From an uncultured Pseudomonadota bacterium (GTDB taxonomy: Bacteria > Myxococcota_A > UBA796 > SXON01), in the NCBI GenBank assembly GCA_903844155.1, contig CAIMSU010000213.1, forward strand, positions 1 through 46,118: 46,118 bases of DNA, read 5' to 3'. Below the pieces are notes generated by a model. It searched no databases. It was given only the letters and a program-made list of their open reading frames with translations, and had not been told where the DNA came from. Shown here piece by piece: positions 46,019 to 46,118 of the stretch (positions within the stretch are counted from its first letter, which is position 1; each line of letters begins with the position of its first letter). Made by a program: the position numbers and the translations under genes.

Positions 46019-46118
46019 CGCCCACCCGCTTAGCCCGCTTCCCCGCCCGCCGCGACCTTCCAGACCATTCGCGACACCCAGCCCCACCTATCAAAACCGA
46101 CGACGTCGCTTTTCATAC

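Overview
This is a 46 kb, very GC-rich chromosomal window from a Myxococcota (deltaproteobacterial-type) bacterium. Four things point there: many secreted lipoproteins rich in Asp-Thr runs and FG-GAP repeats, a protein ending in a MYXO-CTERM-like tail, an FHA-type sigma-54 activator, and a clpP-clpX-lon operon. The assignment is an inference from gene content. I see no insertion sequence, prophage or CRISPR array. Genes are tightly packed, and many start inside the previous stop codon (ATGA, TGATG or TTGA overlaps).

Region by region. 1-350: no protein gene, but a near-perfect sigma-54 promoter feeding a roughly 90-nt transcript that ends in a strong terminator, so a candidate small RNA with upstream dyads. 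352-8056: a GYF-domain membrane protein, a flavodoxin-like protein, the ClpP/ClpX/Lon proteolysis operon, and an FHA-AAA+-Fis sigma-54 activator. 8210-10899: an SPFH/flotillin-like protein with tandem repeat modules, coupled to a small TonB_C-like lipoprotein. 11044-13052: a small accessory island with a GxxExxY protein, an inverted pair of AACCGCCAAG repeats, and a Phd/ParE-type toxin-antitoxin pair with its own operator and terminator. 13217-18834: RNase D, RidA, hypoxanthine and uracil-type phosphoribosyltransferases, a large lipoprotein and an outer-membrane protein. 19304-24274: HU, then a compact urate-to-glyoxylate pathway. It has PuuD urate hydroxylase on one strand, and on the other a small membrane protein, allantoinase, a fused allantoicase/OHCU decarboxylase and HIU hydrolase. 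24278-26435: a DUF4236 protein, a CASTOR/POLLUX-like channel and tRNA-Arg(CCT). 26565-37989: mostly secreted proteins, including a PHP-type lipoprotein, a propeller lipoprotein, a ComEC-like metallo-beta-lactamase fused to a ComEA-like HhH domain, DUF3006, a double-HhH ComEA-like protein, a signal-peptidase-like protein without its catalytic dyad, and an FG-GAP lipoprotein. 37992-42806: an acyltransferase coupled to a three-subunit molybdenum hydroxylase whose FAD subunit carries the four-cysteine insert of 4-hydroxybenzoyl-CoA reductase. 42892-46018: a DT-repeat lipoprotein, RsmI, ExbD and ExbB.

The genes suggest a bacterium that recycles and breaks down purines (hpt, upp-like, puuD, HIU hydrolase, OHCU decarboxylase, allB, allantoicase; the molybdenum hydroxylase may supply urate or may act on an aromatic CoA ester). 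It also invests heavily in secreted and outer-membrane proteins, including a small set that looks suited to binding or cutting extracellular DNA. Four copies of an intergenic repeat of about 75-95 bp sit just outside gene ends. The items most worth a second look are the sigma-54 small RNA, the intergenic repeat family, the ComEC/ComEA-like cluster, the allantoicase-OHCU decarboxylase fusion and the dead signal peptidase.
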